A program made the translations under genes and the position numbers. 64,000 nucleotides of DNA. Origin: Acrocarpospora macrocephala. GTDB lineage: Bacteria; Actinomycetota; Actinomycetes; Streptosporangiales; Streptosporangiaceae. A model generated the notes under the pieces. The model had not been told where the DNA came from. It saw nothing but the letters and a program-made list of their open reading frames with translations, and did no database searches. Below are positions 17,598 through 26,770 of this stretch, in pieces; positions within the stretch are counted from its first letter, which is position 1, and the number at the start of each line of letters is the position of its first letter. The stretch is from positions 62,001 to 126,000 of the forward strand of contig NZ_BLAE01000013.1 of assembly GCF_009687865.1 (NCBI RefSeq), written 5' to 3'.

Positions 17598-18570
17598 GGC
17601 GCACCTGCGCGACGGCGGCGCCCGGCTGACCGTCAAGGACCTGGTGGTGGAGTTCCGTACCAAGGGCGACCAGCGGGTGCAGGCGGTCTCCGGCGTCAGC
17701 TTCGACGTGCTGCCCGGCGAGACGCTGAGCATCGTCGGCGAGTCCGGCTGCGGAAAGTCCTCGGTGGCCAGGGCGGTGATGCACCTCCCGGCGCCCACCG
17801 ACGGCGCGGTCCAGCTCAACGCCCTCGATCTCGGCTCGCTCGACAAGAAGGCGCTGCGCCGCAGCCGGGTCGCCATGCAGATCGTCTTCCAGGACCCGGT
17901 GGCGTCCCTGAACCCGCGGCGCAAGGTCAAGGACCTGGTTCAGGAGGGCGCCTCGATCTGGGGGCGGGGCACGGCGAAATCGCGCGATCGCGACGCCCGC
18001 GAGGTGCTCGACGCGGTGGGCCTGGATCCGGACGTGGTGTGGAACCGCCGCCCGCACGAGCTGTCCGGCGGGCAGTGCCAGCGGGTGTCCATCGCGCGTG
18101 CCCTGGTCATGGAGCCGGACCTGCTCATCTGCGACGAGATCCTGTCCAGCCTGGATGTGTCCATCCAGGCGCAGATGCTCAACCTGCTCCGGGAGACGAA
18201 GGCGCAGCGGCAGCTCAGCATGCTGTTCATCGCGCACGATCTGGCGGTGGTGAAGAACATCAGCGACCGGATCCTCGTGATGTATCTCGGCAAGGTCTGC
18301 GAGGTGCTGGACGTGGAGGCGCTGGATCGGCCCGCCACCCACCATCCGTACACGCAGTTGCTGCTCGAATCGGTGCCGACGGTCGGCTCCAGCCGGGTGG
18401 TGCCGTCGAAGGCTCCGGCGGGGCAGGATCTGCCGTCACCGCTGAACCCGCCGTCGGGGTGCCGGTTCCGTACCAGATGCCCGCTGGCCACCCCGCGCTG
18501 CGCCGTCGAGGAGCCGCGGCTGGAGCGCAAGAGCGACGATCAGTTCATCGCCTGCCACGAAGTGGCCTAG
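17581..18570 (+). CDS. ABC transporter ATPase (DppF/OppF-like)
   Basis: 329 residues from the ATG at 17581, with GGGAGGAGAGG upstream and a 17-nt overlap with the previous ATPase. Walker A is GESGCGKS, the signature LSGGQCQRV, Walker B LLICDEILSSLD, so the usual DEPTS is replaced by DEILS while the catalytic Glu is kept. The C-terminal CRFRTRCPLATPRC extension is present. The stop codon lies within CTAG at 18567-18570, which is also the stop of the convergent iclR gene, so the two coding regions overlap by 4 nt. With the DppD-like partner it completes the ATP-hydrolysing part of the importer. Confidence 0.9.
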   Translation: MAGTGKAHLRDGGARLTVKDLVVEFRTKGDQRVQAVSGVSFDVLPGETLSIVGESGCGKSSVARAVMHLPAPTDGAVQLNALDLGSLDKKALRRSRVAMQIVFQDPVASLNPRRKVKDLVQEGASIWGRGTAKSRDRDAREVLDAVGLDPDVVWNRRPHELSGGQCQRVSIARALVMEPDLLICDEILSSLDVSIQAQMLNLLRETKAQRQLSMLFIAHDLAVVKNISDRILVMYLGKVCEVLDVEALDRPATHHPYTQLLLESVPTVGSSRVVPSKAPAGQDLPSPLNPPSGCRFRTRCPLATPRCAVEEPRLERKSDDQFIACHEVA

Positions 18571-19355
18571 CCGACGGTCCGGTGCTCGGTCGGCAGGGGG
18601 ACCAGGGACGCTTCGACGGCGCGGGCGGTCCTGGCGAGCTCGAACGCGATATCGGGGATCAGCGCGTCCGGGCAGCGCAGCAGCGGGATGCCCGTCGCCA
18701 CGGCCGCGATGGGCTGGTCGTCGGCGTCCAGCACGCAGACGCCGATCCCGATCAGGCCGCGCTCGCTCTCCTCGTCGTTGACGGAGTAGCCGTTACGGCG
18801 GATCACCGCCAGCTGCCGTTTGAGCGTGCCCATATCGCAGGGCCCCGGTCCGTACGTCAACGGAAGGCCCCGCGGATACAGCGCCGCCAGCTCGGTCGGC
18901 CGGAGGCGGGCGAGAATGGCCTTACCGGCGGCGGTGCAGTGCGCCAGCATGGACATTCCCGCACGTGAGGTCACATGGACCTGGTGCCGCCTGACGGATT
19001 CCACCCCGTCCAGGAACATGGCCGCCGTGCCCTGGAGCCGTACCAGATGGACGGTCTCGCCGAGCCGCCGGCTCAGCTCCACCAGATGATCGTGGGCGAG
19101 GGCCGCCAGCTCGTTCCCCGGCGGAGCGGCCACCGCGCCCCGCAGCGCCCACCCCCGCTGGTACGTCCGTCGCGCGTTCTGCTCGGCGAAACCATGATGA
19201 ACAAGCATCACCATCAACCGGTGCGCCGTGGAGGGCGCCACGCCCAGGGCGCGGGCCGCGTCGGTGACCCTGATCTCCCCGGAGTCCCGCAGGAGATGGA
19301 TCAGCCGAAGTGCATTCCCGACGGACTCGATGGGATACGCGACAGTAGGCTCCAT
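18567..19355 (-). CDS. IclR-family transcriptional regulator 1
   Basis: 262 residues. The N-terminal winged helix-turn-helix is clear (RVTDAARALGVAPSTAHRLM), followed by the IclR effector domain with GMSMLAHCTAAGKAILA and NDEESERGLIGIGVCVLD, where the small aromatic or organic acid effector is bound. It is divergent from the alcohol dehydrogenase operon and separated from it by two copies of the TTCTG-N5-(C/T)AGAA palindrome, so it probably regulates that operon and, through site 1, the ABC operon. The sequence CATACT sits 7 nt before the ATG at 19355 with no Shine-Dalgarno, suggesting a leaderless transcript. Confidence 0.9.
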   Translation of the reverse strand: MEPTVAYPIESVGNALRLIHLLRDSGEIRVTDAARALGVAPSTAHRLMVMLVHHGFAEQNARRTYQRGWALRGAVAAPPGNELAALAHDHLVELSRRLGETVHLVRLQGTAAMFLDGVESVRRHQVHVTSRAGMSMLAHCTAAGKAILARLRPTELAALYPRGLPLTYGPGPCDMGTLKRQLAVIRRNGYSVNDEESERGLIGIGVCVLDADDQPIAAVATGIPLLRCPDALIPDIAFELARTARAVEASLVPLPTEHRTVG

Positions 19356-19407
19356 GTCCGGAGTATGACAATCGCGTTAATTGGCGCGACAGAGCGCATC
19401 TCAAGAT

Positions 19408-19422
19408 TTCTGCCTGTTAGAA
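19408..19422. promoter_or_regulatory. Putative IclR operator, site 2
   Basis: TTCTG-cctgt-TAGAA, with one more matching base on each side (TTTCTG/TAGAAA). It lies about 53 nt upstream of the iclR1 start codon in the divergent region and has one mismatch to the consensus TTCTG-N5-CAGAA. Confidence 0.55.
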
Positions 19423-19520
19423 AGAGCCTGCCGCCCGTTTCCACATCCCCGCTGCCATCAGGCCGGATAGGGCGGACCGCAGGGCCGGAGACGGAGCGTC
19501 CCCGCCTCCTCAGCGGCGGA

Positions 19521-19541
19521 AGATTCTGTCCGCCAGAATCT
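19521..19541. promoter_or_regulatory. Putative IclR operator, site 3
   Basis: AGATTCTG-tccgc-CAGAATCT is a perfect 8+8 palindrome with a 5-nt spacer, about 170 nt upstream of the alcohol dehydrogenase start. Its core TTCTG-N5-CAGAA is identical in sequence and spacing to sites 1 and 4. A second nested pair, GGCGGA/TCCGCC (19515-19534), overlaps it. The remainder of the 355-nt gap between iclR1 and the dehydrogenase shows no gene. Confidence 0.6.
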
Positions 19542-19710
19542 CTCGGGCCCTTTCCTGGCGCCGATGAGCCGAACCATATGCTCGGGACGAGTCAAGGCTG
19601 ACGTGCATGGACAGGGCAGCGGCAGCGAGCCCCCGCCCCCCGCCGCGACGCTCAGCACCGGATCGTCCCGCGTTCGACCGCGACGATGCCGACCAGAAAA
19701 GGGAAATCAC

Positions 19711-20955
19711 ATGACCGACGACCCCACCGAATTCCGAGGCTGGGTGCGACACGGCAACGTCCTGGAAATCCTCCCGATGCGACTGCGGCCCCGACGGCCC
19801 ACCGATGTGGTGGTACGGAACCTCGCGGCCCAAGCATGTTACACAATCGTGTCCAACGTCCTGGATTCGGCCGACCAGATCCCGGGCCACGCCGGTCGCG
19901 CCCGCAGCCCGGGCCACGGCGCGATGGGGGTCGTCGTCGAGGTCGGCCCGCAGGTGCGCCGCGTCAAGGTCGGCGACAAGGTGGTCACCCCGGTCCTGCC
20001 CGCCTGCGGCACGTGCTACAGCTGCGTCCGCGGCGAGTGGCACGCCTGCGGCCACAAGAACGACCTCGATTTCGCCACCCCGGACGCGCCGCCGTTCGCC
20101 GAGCTGGAGGACGGCACCCCGGTCTGGCAGGACCACACCGGCGGCTTCGCCGAGCTGGCCGTCTGCCCGGAGCCGTGGGTGGTTCCGGTCAACGAGTCGA
20201 CCCTGTCCAACGTCGAGCTCGCGACGCTCGCGTGCGTGCCAGGACCCGGCTGGACGTTCGGGCTCATCGGCGCCCGGATCGAGATCGCGTCCACGGTGGC
20301 CGTGCTCGGCGCGGGACCGCTCGGCCTGTCGATCATCCAGGCCGCGAAGATGGCCGGCGCGCGCCTGATCATCGCGGCGGAGCGCATCCCGCACCGCCTC
20401 GACGCGGCGAAGAAGGCCGGCGCGCACGTGGTGCTCAACACCGACGAGATCGGGGACACCCTGGTCGAGCGCATCCACGAGCTGTGCCGCCCCGAGACGG
20501 AGAACATGGCGGCGGGCGGCAAGCCCATCGTCGGCTTCTACGGCGGCACCGGAGCCGACCACGTCTTCGAGGCGGCGGGCGCCACCTTCGGCAACCCCAC
20601 CACCGGCATGCCCGCCGACGACACCGGGGCCCTCCTGGTGAGCCAGGGCGTGCAGGCGACGCGCCGCGGCGGGTTCTTCGTGCACACCGGGGTCACCAAG
20701 AAGACCAACGATCCGAAGCTGTGGACGCCGGCCCCCGGCCCGTTCGACTACAACGGCAAGCGCTACCTGTCCGCCGCCTACGGCGGAGGCAACGTGCTGC
20801 GGGACATCCCGCGCCTGGCCAAGCTCATCGAGATGGGCTACCTCGACGCGATGTCGCTCGTGGACCCCGTGCTGCCCTTCGAAAAAGGCGACGAGGCGAT
20901 CTGGTCCTCGCTCAACAGGGACAAGCTGCTCCCGATCATCACCTTCCAGGACTAG
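19711..20955 (+). CDS. Zinc-dependent alcohol dehydrogenase (MDR family)
   Basis: 414 residues from the ATG at 19711, with AAGGGA 5-10 nt upstream. The structural-zinc lobe is visible (CGTCYSCVRGEWHAC), the GHGAMGVVVEVGP loop is the catalytic-zinc region, and the nucleotide fold motif is VLGAGPLGLSIIQAAK. Length and the SQGVQATRRGG segment are closer to the glutathione-independent formaldehyde dehydrogenase subgroup than to simple ethanol dehydrogenases. It oxidises an alcohol with NAD; a partner role with the aldehyde dehydrogenase of the upstream operon is plausible. It is the first gene of the second catabolic operon (alcohol dehydrogenase, solute-binding protein, decarboxylase, SDR, FAD protein). 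Confidence 0.85.
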   Translation: MTDDPTEFRGWVRHGNVLEILPMRLRPRRPTDVVVRNLAAQACYTIVSNVLDSADQIPGHAGRARSPGHGAMGVVVEVGPQVRRVKVGDKVVTPVLPACGTCYSCVRGEWHACGHKNDLDFATPDAPPFAELEDGTPVWQDHTGGFAELAVCPEPWVVPVNESTLSNVELATLACVPGPGWTFGLIGARIEIASTVAVLGAGPLGLSIIQAAKMAGARLIIAAERIPHRLDAAKKAGAHVVLNTDEIGDTLVERIHELCRPETENMAAGGKPIVGFYGGTGADHVFEAAGATFGNPTTGMPADDTGALLVSQGVQATRRGGFFVHTGVTKKTNDPKLWTPAPGPFDYNGKRYLSAAYGGGNVLRDIPRLAKLIEMGYLDAMSLVDPVLPFEKGDEAIWSSLNRDKLLPIITFQD

Positions 20956-20979
20956 GGATTCCCACGAAGGGAAAGCCAG

Positions 20980-22602
20980 ATGACAACCACCACTCGCCGG
21001 GCCATCCTCGCTCTCGCCACCACCTCGCTCCTCCTGGCCGGATGTTCCGGAGGTGGTGGGGGAAAGACCGCGTCGGCACCGAGCCAGGGCGCCACCGCCC
21101 CCGGGATCGCGCGCGGCTTCGTGCAGAACGACGCCCCCGCCGGTGAGCCCGTGCAGGGCGGCACGCTCACCTACGCCCTGGGCGTGGAAGTCGACAACCT
21201 CGACCCGGCCACCGAGTTCGGCGCCGGCAGCGCGGGCGGGTCGGAACTCGCCGCGCTCTACGATTCGCTGGTCCGCTACGACGCCACCTCGGGCAAGTAC
21301 TTGCCCCAGCTCGCGGAGAAGCTGGAAGCCAACGACGACAACACCGAGTGGACCGTGACCCTCCGCGACGGCGTCAAGTTCACCGACGGTACGCCCCTGG
21401 ACGCGGCGGCCGTGAAGTTCAGCGTCGAACGCTACATCGCGGCCAAAGGCGGCTGGGCGGGCTTTATGGACGACGCGCTCGACTCGGTCACAGCCGACGG
21501 GATGACCGCCGTCTTCAAGCTCTCCCGGCCGTGGGCGGACTTCCCGTTCATGCTGGCGCAGGCGCCGGGCAACATCGTGTCACCGGCCGGGGTGAAGAAG
21601 TTCGGTGAGGAATTCGTCCGCAACCCGGTCGGAGCCGGGCCGTTCAAGCTGGAGCGCTGGTCGCCCGGCGAGGAGCTGGTCCTGAGCGCGAACCCGGACT
21701 ACTGGAACGGCAAGCCGTACCTGGACACGCTCCGGTTCGTGCCGGTGGCCACGCCGCAGGCGCTCGGGGACCTGATGAACACCCAGGGGGCCGACGCGGC
21801 GTTCCTGACCAGCCCGCAGGTGATCCGTACGGTCCTGGACGGGAAGTTCGGCGGCTACGTCGACCTGATGAACACCGGCTCCATCCTGCTCATCAACAAC
21901 GGCATCGGCGACAAGCCCCGCCCCGGCGAGGACGTCCGGGTACGGCAGGCGATCGCGCACGCCATCGACGCCAAGGTCATCGACCAGCGCGTCAACAGCG
22001 GCCAGGGCCTGCCCGGCACCGAGATCTTCCAGTCCAGCTCCCGCTGGGCCAACTCGGTCGGCGGACCCGCGTTCGACCAGGCCAAGGCCAAGGACCTCCT
22101 CGCGCAGGCGAAGGCGGCCGGCTTCGACGGCAAGCTCGTCATGGTCACCCCGCCGACCCAGCCCGAGCTGGGCCTGACCATCCAGGCGATGCTCAACGCG
22201 GTCGGCTTCCAGGTCGAATCCGCCCCCGTGCAGACCGTGCAGGACCTGATCCGGCGCGTCCTCGTCGAGGGCGACTTCGACATCGCGGTCTACGGCTGGT
22301 CGGTGCCCGACGAGCCCGGCGAGGTCTTCGCCCGGTACTTCGACCGGGTGGGCCGCGAGGGCAACCCGATCGGCTACGACGGCGCCAAGCTCCGCGAGCT
22401 CCTGCTCGGCTTCGCCGCCACCGGCGACGAGGCGGAGAAGAAGTCCATCGTCACCCAGCTGCAGCAGGTCTGGAACGAGACGATGCCCGGCGTGCCGCTG
22501 GCCCAGACGGCGCAGATGGTCGCCTGGCAGGAGAACGTGCACGGCATCAAACCCTCCTCGCAGCTGATCCTGCAATTCGACAAGGCCTGGATCGCCAAGT
22601 AA
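20980..22602 (+). CDS. ABC transporter solute-binding lipoprotein (SBP_bac_5 family)
   Basis: 540 residues. Lipoprotein signal with Arg pair and lipobox LLLAGC, mature N-terminus GGGGG-rich. The family hallmarks are GGTLTYALGVEVDNLDP at the start of the binding fold, WTVTLRDGVKFTDGTPLDA, and NPVGAGPFKLERWSPG. It captures ligand outside the membrane for the DppBCDF-like importer encoded about 2-6 kb upstream on the other side of iclR1, so the importer is split over two operons. AAGGGAAAG lies before the ATG at 20980. Its stop TAA overlaps the next ATG (TAATG), implying translational coupling to the decarboxylase homologue. Confidence 0.9.
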   Translation: MTTTTRRAILALATTSLLLAGCSGGGGGKTASAPSQGATAPGIARGFVQNDAPAGEPVQGGTLTYALGVEVDNLDPATEFGAGSAGGSELAALYDSLVRYDATSGKYLPQLAEKLEANDDNTEWTVTLRDGVKFTDGTPLDAAAVKFSVERYIAAKGGWAGFMDDALDSVTADGMTAVFKLSRPWADFPFMLAQAPGNIVSPAGVKKFGEEFVRNPVGAGPFKLERWSPGEELVLSANPDYWNGKPYLDTLRFVPVATPQALGDLMNTQGADAAFLTSPQVIRTVLDGKFGGYVDLMNTGSILLINNGIGDKPRPGEDVRVRQAIAHAIDAKVIDQRVNSGQGLPGTEIFQSSSRWANSVGGPAFDQAKAKDLLAQAKAAGFDGKLVMVTPPTQPELGLTIQAMLNAVGFQVESAPVQTVQDLIRRVLVEGDFDIAVYGWSVPDEPGEVFARYFDRVGREGNPIGYDGAKLRELLLGFAATGDEAEKKSIVTQLQQVWNETMPGVPLAQTAQMVAWQENVHGIKPSSQLILQFDKAWIAK

Positions 22603-23591
22603 TGACGCAACTCAGCCTCACCTTCGCCTGCCTCGACTACGACCGGACGCGCGCGCTCCAGGACGGCCGGGTCAAGCCGGAGGGCATCGACCTGAACTTC
22701 CTCGCGCTGCCGGTGGAGGAGACGTTCTTCCGGCAGCTGAGGTACCAGGAATTCGACATCGCCGAGATGAGCCTGTCCTCTTACGTCCTCACGCTCGATC
22801 AGGAAGATCCGCCGTTCCTGGCGATTCCGGTCTTCCCGTCGCGCTACTTCCGCCACCAGTCCATCTTCGTCAACGCCCGCAGCGGGATCGAGCAGCCGGC
22901 CGACCTCGCCGGGCGGCGGATCGGAGTGCCGGAATACCAGATCACGGCCGGTGTCTGGCAGCGTGGCATGCTGGCGGACGAGTACGGGGTCGACCCCTTC
23001 TCCCCGCAGTACTTCAGCGGCGGGGTCGAGACGCCCGGGCGGGAGGAGAAGATCACGCTCGATCTGCCGGACGGGCTCAAGGTCCAGCCGATCGGGCCCG
23101 GCCAGACGCTGTCGGCGATGCTGGCCAGCGGGGAGATCGACGCCCTGATGAGCGCTCATGTGCCGTCGTGCTTCGGCCGGGACCCCGACGTCCGGCGGCT
23201 CTTCGCGGATCCGAAGGCCGCGGAGAAGGCGTACTTCGCGAAGACGGGCATCTTCCCGATCATGCACACCGTGGTGATCAAACGCGCGATCCTGGCCCGG
23301 CATCCGTGGGCCGCCCGGTCGCTGACCAAGGCGTTTCAGGCCTCCTTGCGGATCGCCAAGGAGGACCTGGCGTACCGCAGCGCGCTGAAGGTCATGCTGC
23401 CCTGGCTGGATGACCACGTCGCCGAGACGATCTCCGCGCTCGGCGAGGACTACTGGTCGTACGGGGTCGAACCGAACCGCCACGTCCTGGAGGTATTCCT
23501 GCGCTACTCCCACGCCCAGGGGCTGGCCAAACGGTTGCGTACACCCGATGAGCTGTTCGCCGGTTCCGCCGACACGGGCTACGCGATATGA
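22602..23591 (+). CDS. 4,5-dihydroxyphthalate decarboxylase homologue
   Basis: 329 residues. Segments such as DYDRTRALQDGRVKPEGIDL, FRQLRYQEFDIAEMSLSSYV, RIGVPEYQITAGVWQRGML and WSYGVEPNRHVLEVF match the 4,5-dihydroxyphthalate decarboxylase (Pht5/PhtD) family as I know it. That fold is also close to periplasmic binding proteins, and the gene follows a solute-binding protein by a one-base TAATG overlap, so an additional binding role is possible; there is no signal peptide, which favours a cytoplasmic enzyme. In the phthalate pathway the enzyme yields protocatechuate, but no protocatechuate genes are here, whereas a gentisate pathway is. A related hydroxylated phthalate decarboxylated to 3-hydroxybenzoate would link the two, but this is inference. 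Confidence 0.75.
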   Translation: MTQLSLTFACLDYDRTRALQDGRVKPEGIDLNFLALPVEETFFRQLRYQEFDIAEMSLSSYVLTLDQEDPPFLAIPVFPSRYFRHQSIFVNARSGIEQPADLAGRRIGVPEYQITAGVWQRGMLADEYGVDPFSPQYFSGGVETPGREEKITLDLPDGLKVQPIGPGQTLSAMLASGEIDALMSAHVPSCFGRDPDVRRLFADPKAAEKAYFAKTGIFPIMHTVVIKRAILARHPWAARSLTKAFQASLRIAKEDLAYRSALKVMLPWLDDHVAETISALGEDYWSYGVEPNRHVLEVFLRYSHAQGLAKRLRTPDELFAGSADTGYAI

Positions 23592-24322
23592 GCGGCCGGG
23601 TGGCGGTCGTCACGGGCGCCGGTCAGGGCATCGGTGCCGCCGTGGCGCGTGACCTGGTCGAACAGGGATACCGGGTGGCCGTAGTCGACCTCAACGGCGG
23701 CGAAAAGGTCGCCGACTCCCTGGGCGAACGCGGACTGGCGGTCGAGGCCGACGTCGCGGACGAGGACTCCATGGCCGCGGCCCGAACGCGGATCCTGGAC
23801 GCGTTCGGGCGCGTCGATGTCCTCATCAACAACGCCGCGATCTTCTCCACCCTGGAGATGAAGTCCTTCGAGGACATCTCCGTGCCGGAATGGGACAGGG
23901 TGATGGCCGTGAACGTGCGCGGCGTGTTCGTCTGCTGCCGCACGTTCTCGCCGGATCTGCGCGCCGCCGAGCACGGCAGGATCATCAACCTGTCCTCCGG
24001 CGCCGTGCTCCTGGGCCGTCCCGGCTACCTGCACTACGTCGCCTCCAAGGCGGCCGTCATCGGGCTCACCCGCTCGCTGGCGCGCGAGCTGGGCGGCAGC
24101 GGCGTGACGGTGAACGCGATCGCGCCGGGCTCGACCGAGACCGAGGTGCCGCGGGCGACGGTCACGCCGGCCGACGTGGCGGCGATCATCGCGGGCCAGG
24201 CCATCAAACGTCGCCAGACCAGCGCCGACCTGCTGGGGGCGATGGCCTTCCTGGCCGGTACGGCAAGCGGCTTCGTCACCGGCCAGACGCTCGTGGTCGA
24301 CGGCGGCATGACGTTCAACTGA
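23588..24322 (+). CDS. Short-chain dehydrogenase/reductase
   Basis: 244 residues, starting at an ATGA overlap with the decarboxylase homologue. The Rossmann motif is TGAGQGIG, the NNAA motif follows at about residue 80, the catalytic Ser is in NLSSGAV, and the YVASK motif supplies Tyr and Lys. The C-terminus ends VVDGGMTFN, typical of the classical SDR family. In an aromatic degradation operon such an enzyme could oxidise a dihydrodiol to a catechol or a side-chain alcohol; the sequence does not decide. The cofactor loop ends in VVDLNGG, with an Asp that favours NAD over NADP. Confidence 0.9.
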   Translation: MSGRVAVVTGAGQGIGAAVARDLVEQGYRVAVVDLNGGEKVADSLGERGLAVEADVADEDSMAAARTRILDAFGRVDVLINNAAIFSTLEMKSFEDISVPEWDRVMAVNVRGVFVCCRTFSPDLRAAEHGRIINLSSGAVLLGRPGYLHYVASKAAVIGLTRSLARELGGSGVTVNAIAPGSTETEVPRATVTPADVAAIIAGQAIKRRQTSADLLGAMAFLAGTASGFVTGQTLVVDGGMTFN

Positions 24323-24358
24323 TAACGATCGTTTAGAGATCGAGCAAGGAGTTTCCTC

Positions 24359-25969
24359 ATGACGTCGGCGAGTGCGTACGACGGGATCATCATCGGAGCG
24401 GGCCAGCACGGCCTCATCCTGGGCAGCTACCTGGCCAAGGCCGGCCTCCGCGTGCTCCTGGTGGAGCGGCGTCTCGGCTACGGCGGCGGGCTCTCGACCG
24501 AGGAGCGCACGCTCCCCGGCTTCTACCACAACCTTCACTCGATCAACCACTTCAGCATCAGCAGTACGCCCTGGTTCAAGGACCTGGACCTGGCGGCGAA
24601 GATGCGTTACATCGTGCCGCGCTACGAGTTCGCGCAACCCCATGCCGACGGTTCCGCGCTCGTCTTCTCCCGCGACCTGGACGAGACCGCCGCCAACATC
24701 GCCCGCTTCTCCGCCAGCGACGCCAAGACCTTCCGCGAATGGAACATCAAGGCGGAGGAGATGACGAAGAAGATCTTCTTGAAGGAGCGGTTCGCGCCGC
24801 CCCTCAGCGAAGCCGACCGGGCCGAGGTGCTGGGCAGATCGGCGCTCGGCAGCGAGTTCCTGGAGCTGACCAAGAAGCAGCCGCTGGACGCGGTCAACGA
24901 GCTGTTCGAGAACGAGTACGTCAAGGTGCTCTTCCTGTTCAAGCTCTCCCTCTTCGGCACGGTCCTGCACGAGGCGCTGAACACCGGCAGCCCGGTCGGC
25001 TCGCTGATCCGCGCCTTCGACCTGGCGACCGGCTACGAGCTGGCCCAGGGCGGGAGCTGGAACCTGGCCCGCTCGCTCATGGAGACCTTCATCGCCAGCG
25101 GCGGGGAGTTCAGGAACCAGACGCAGGTCGAGCGGATCGTGGTGGAGGGCAACCGGGCCACCGGGGTGGAGCTCGCCGACGGCACCGTGATCAAGGCGCG
25201 GCAGTTCGTGGCCAGCACGATCGACGTCTACCAGACGTTCGAGAAGATGGTCGGGCGCGAGCAGCTGCCCGCCGAGACCCGGGAGAAGGTCGCCAACCAC
25301 AAGTACACCCCGTGGACGCTGTTCGGCCTGCATCTCGCGCTCGCCGACGCGCCGCGTTACCGGGCGGGGGCGTTCGATCCCCACGTGGACACGGCGTTGA
25401 AGTACAACATCGGCTCGGAGACGATCGCGAGCCTGCTTGAGGCGCACGACCAGGTGGAGCAGAAGAAGGTGCCGTCCAACGCGCAGTTCGGGGCGGGTGC
25501 TTTGTCCGTGCTGGATCCGCTGCAGGCGCCTCCGGGTAAGCACACGGCCTATGCGTGGCAGGTTGTGCCATACGACATCGACTCAGACCCGGACGCGATC
25601 GACGGCGTGCGGGACCAGTTGCAGGAATCGATTCTCGAGAAATGGCGTGAGTATGCGCCGAACATGACGCCGGACAACGTGCTGGGCTCCTACACCTACA
25701 CGGCGAAGGAGTACACGCAGGAGATCACCAACATGCGGTACGGCGACATTTTCATGGGTGCGCTGACCTCCGATCAGGTTATGTACAACCATTTCGGATA
25801 CCGGACGGCGATCGACGGGCTCTACATGGCGGGCTCGCCCTGCCACCCGAATGGCGCGATCACCGGCGGCGCCGGATATATCGGGGCGGGCGTGATCGCC
25901 TCCGACCTCGGGATCACCCCGTGGTGGACGCCGATGGACGCCCGGTCGGAGCTGGAAGGCCTCGAATAG
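24359..25969 (+). CDS. Phytoene-desaturase-like FAD-dependent oxidoreductase
   Basis: 536 residues, ATG at 24359 after AAGGAG. The N-terminal GAGQHGLILGSYLAKAG is a variant of the GxGxxG dinucleotide motif, with His in the fifth place, followed by VVE-like VLLVERRLGYGGG. The C-terminus carries the second FAD motif GLYMAGSPCHPNGAITGGAG, typical of CrtI/amine-oxidase-like NAD(P)/FAD proteins. These desaturate or dehydrogenate hydrophobic substrates. It follows the SDR by 36 nt and is the last gene of operon two, converging on iclR2 with 3 nt between stops. Its exact substrate cannot be read from the sequence; it is the second flavoprotein desaturase of the island. Confidence 0.85.
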   Translation: MTSASAYDGIIIGAGQHGLILGSYLAKAGLRVLLVERRLGYGGGLSTEERTLPGFYHNLHSINHFSISSTPWFKDLDLAAKMRYIVPRYEFAQPHADGSALVFSRDLDETAANIARFSASDAKTFREWNIKAEEMTKKIFLKERFAPPLSEADRAEVLGRSALGSEFLELTKKQPLDAVNELFENEYVKVLFLFKLSLFGTVLHEALNTGSPVGSLIRAFDLATGYELAQGGSWNLARSLMETFIASGGEFRNQTQVERIVVEGNRATGVELADGTVIKARQFVASTIDVYQTFEKMVGREQLPAETREKVANHKYTPWTLFGLHLALADAPRYRAGAFDPHVDTALKYNIGSETIASLLEAHDQVEQKKVPSNAQFGAGALSVLDPLQAPPGKHTAYAWQVVPYDIDSDPDAIDGVRDQLQESILEKWREYAPNMTPDNVLGSYTYTAKEYTQEITNMRYGDIFMGALTSDQVMYNHFGYRTAIDGLYMAGSPCHPNGAITGGAGYIGAGVIASDLGITPWWTPMDARSELEGLE

Positions 25970-25972
25970 AGC

Positions 25973-26770
25973 TCAGTGGGAGTCGGGCTGCTCAAGCCCG
26001 GCATCCCGCAGCGCCCTCGTCATGTCCTGCTGGGCCTCGAACAGGTGGGCCAGCGAATCGGGGGTCAGCAACCGGTCGAATCGTGAGATCGGGGTGGCCA
26101 GCGAGAACGCGGCGAGGGGGCGGCCGGCGGAGTCGAGGACGGGCAGGCCGATCGCGCCGAGCCCGCTCTCGGACTCCTCGCGGTTGGTGGCGTAACCCCG
26201 CGCCCGCACCGTGGCGAGTTCATTGAGGAGTTCGGAGAATTCGGCCGGGGAAAGCCGGTGCTCGGCGGTCCCATTGCCCAGATAAAGCCGCGCCAGGTAA
26301 TCGGGACTCTGGAAACTCAGCAGCGCTTTCCCGCCGGAGGTGGATCGCGCGGCGAGGACGGACCCGGCCCGATCCCCGACCCGCAAGATGGCCGTGGCTT
26401 CGACCGAGTACAGGAACCGGACGTGCGCTCCCACCCGGACCATGAGGTTCGACGTCTCGTCGAAGCGCGCGCACAGCGCCTCAAGCGCGGGTTGCAACAC
26501 CTGGCGCACCTCGCGGTGCCAGGTCGAACTCACCGCTCCCACCCCGAGCACCGGACTGGGGGCGTAACGCTTGGAGTCCTCCTGGATGGCGAACCCCCGA
26601 TACACGAGCATCGCCATCAACCGGTGCGCGGTCGACACGGCGACACCCAGATCGGTGGCGATATCCGTCAGCCGGACGCTGCCCTGATCGCGAAGGATCT
26701 GCAGGATGCGCAGCGCGTTGTCCACCGAGGCAATCGGGTACGGCGGCCGCTGGATGTAGTTCTTCTGCAC
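25973..26770 (-). CDS. IclR-family transcriptional regulator 2
   Basis: 265 residues if the GTG at 26770 is used. An upstream in-frame GTG at 26821 adds 17 residues, but the sequence then matches regulator 1 less well: from 26770 the two proteins align from their starts (YPIASVDNALRILQILRDQG against YPIESVGNALRLIHLLRDSG). The winged HTH is RLTDIATDLGVAVSTAHRLM and the effector domain contains RSTSGGKALLSF and NREESESGLGAIGLPVLD. An operator-like palindrome overlaps the start codon, consistent with autoregulation, and no Shine-Dalgarno is seen, so the message may be leaderless. It is divergent from the gentisate operon and probably controls it in response to an aromatic acid. Confidence 0.85.
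   Translation of the reverse strand: MQKNYIQRPPYPIASVDNALRILQILRDQGSVRLTDIATDLGVAVSTAHRLMAMLVYRGFAIQEDSKRYAPSPVLGVGAVSSTWHREVRQVLQPALEALCARFDETSNLMVRVGAHVRFLYSVEATAILRVGDRAGSVLAARSTSGGKALLSFQSPDYLARLYLGNGTAEHRLSPAEFSELLNELATVRARGYATNREESESGLGAIGLPVLDSAGRPLAAFSLATPISRFDRLLTPDSLAHLFEAQQDMTRALRDAGLEQPDSH

Noticed and set aside
22602-23591. Calling the decarboxylase homologue a second solute-binding protein
   Set aside because: It lacks a signal peptide and lipobox and matches the phthalate decarboxylase family along its length, though a binding role is not fully excluded.
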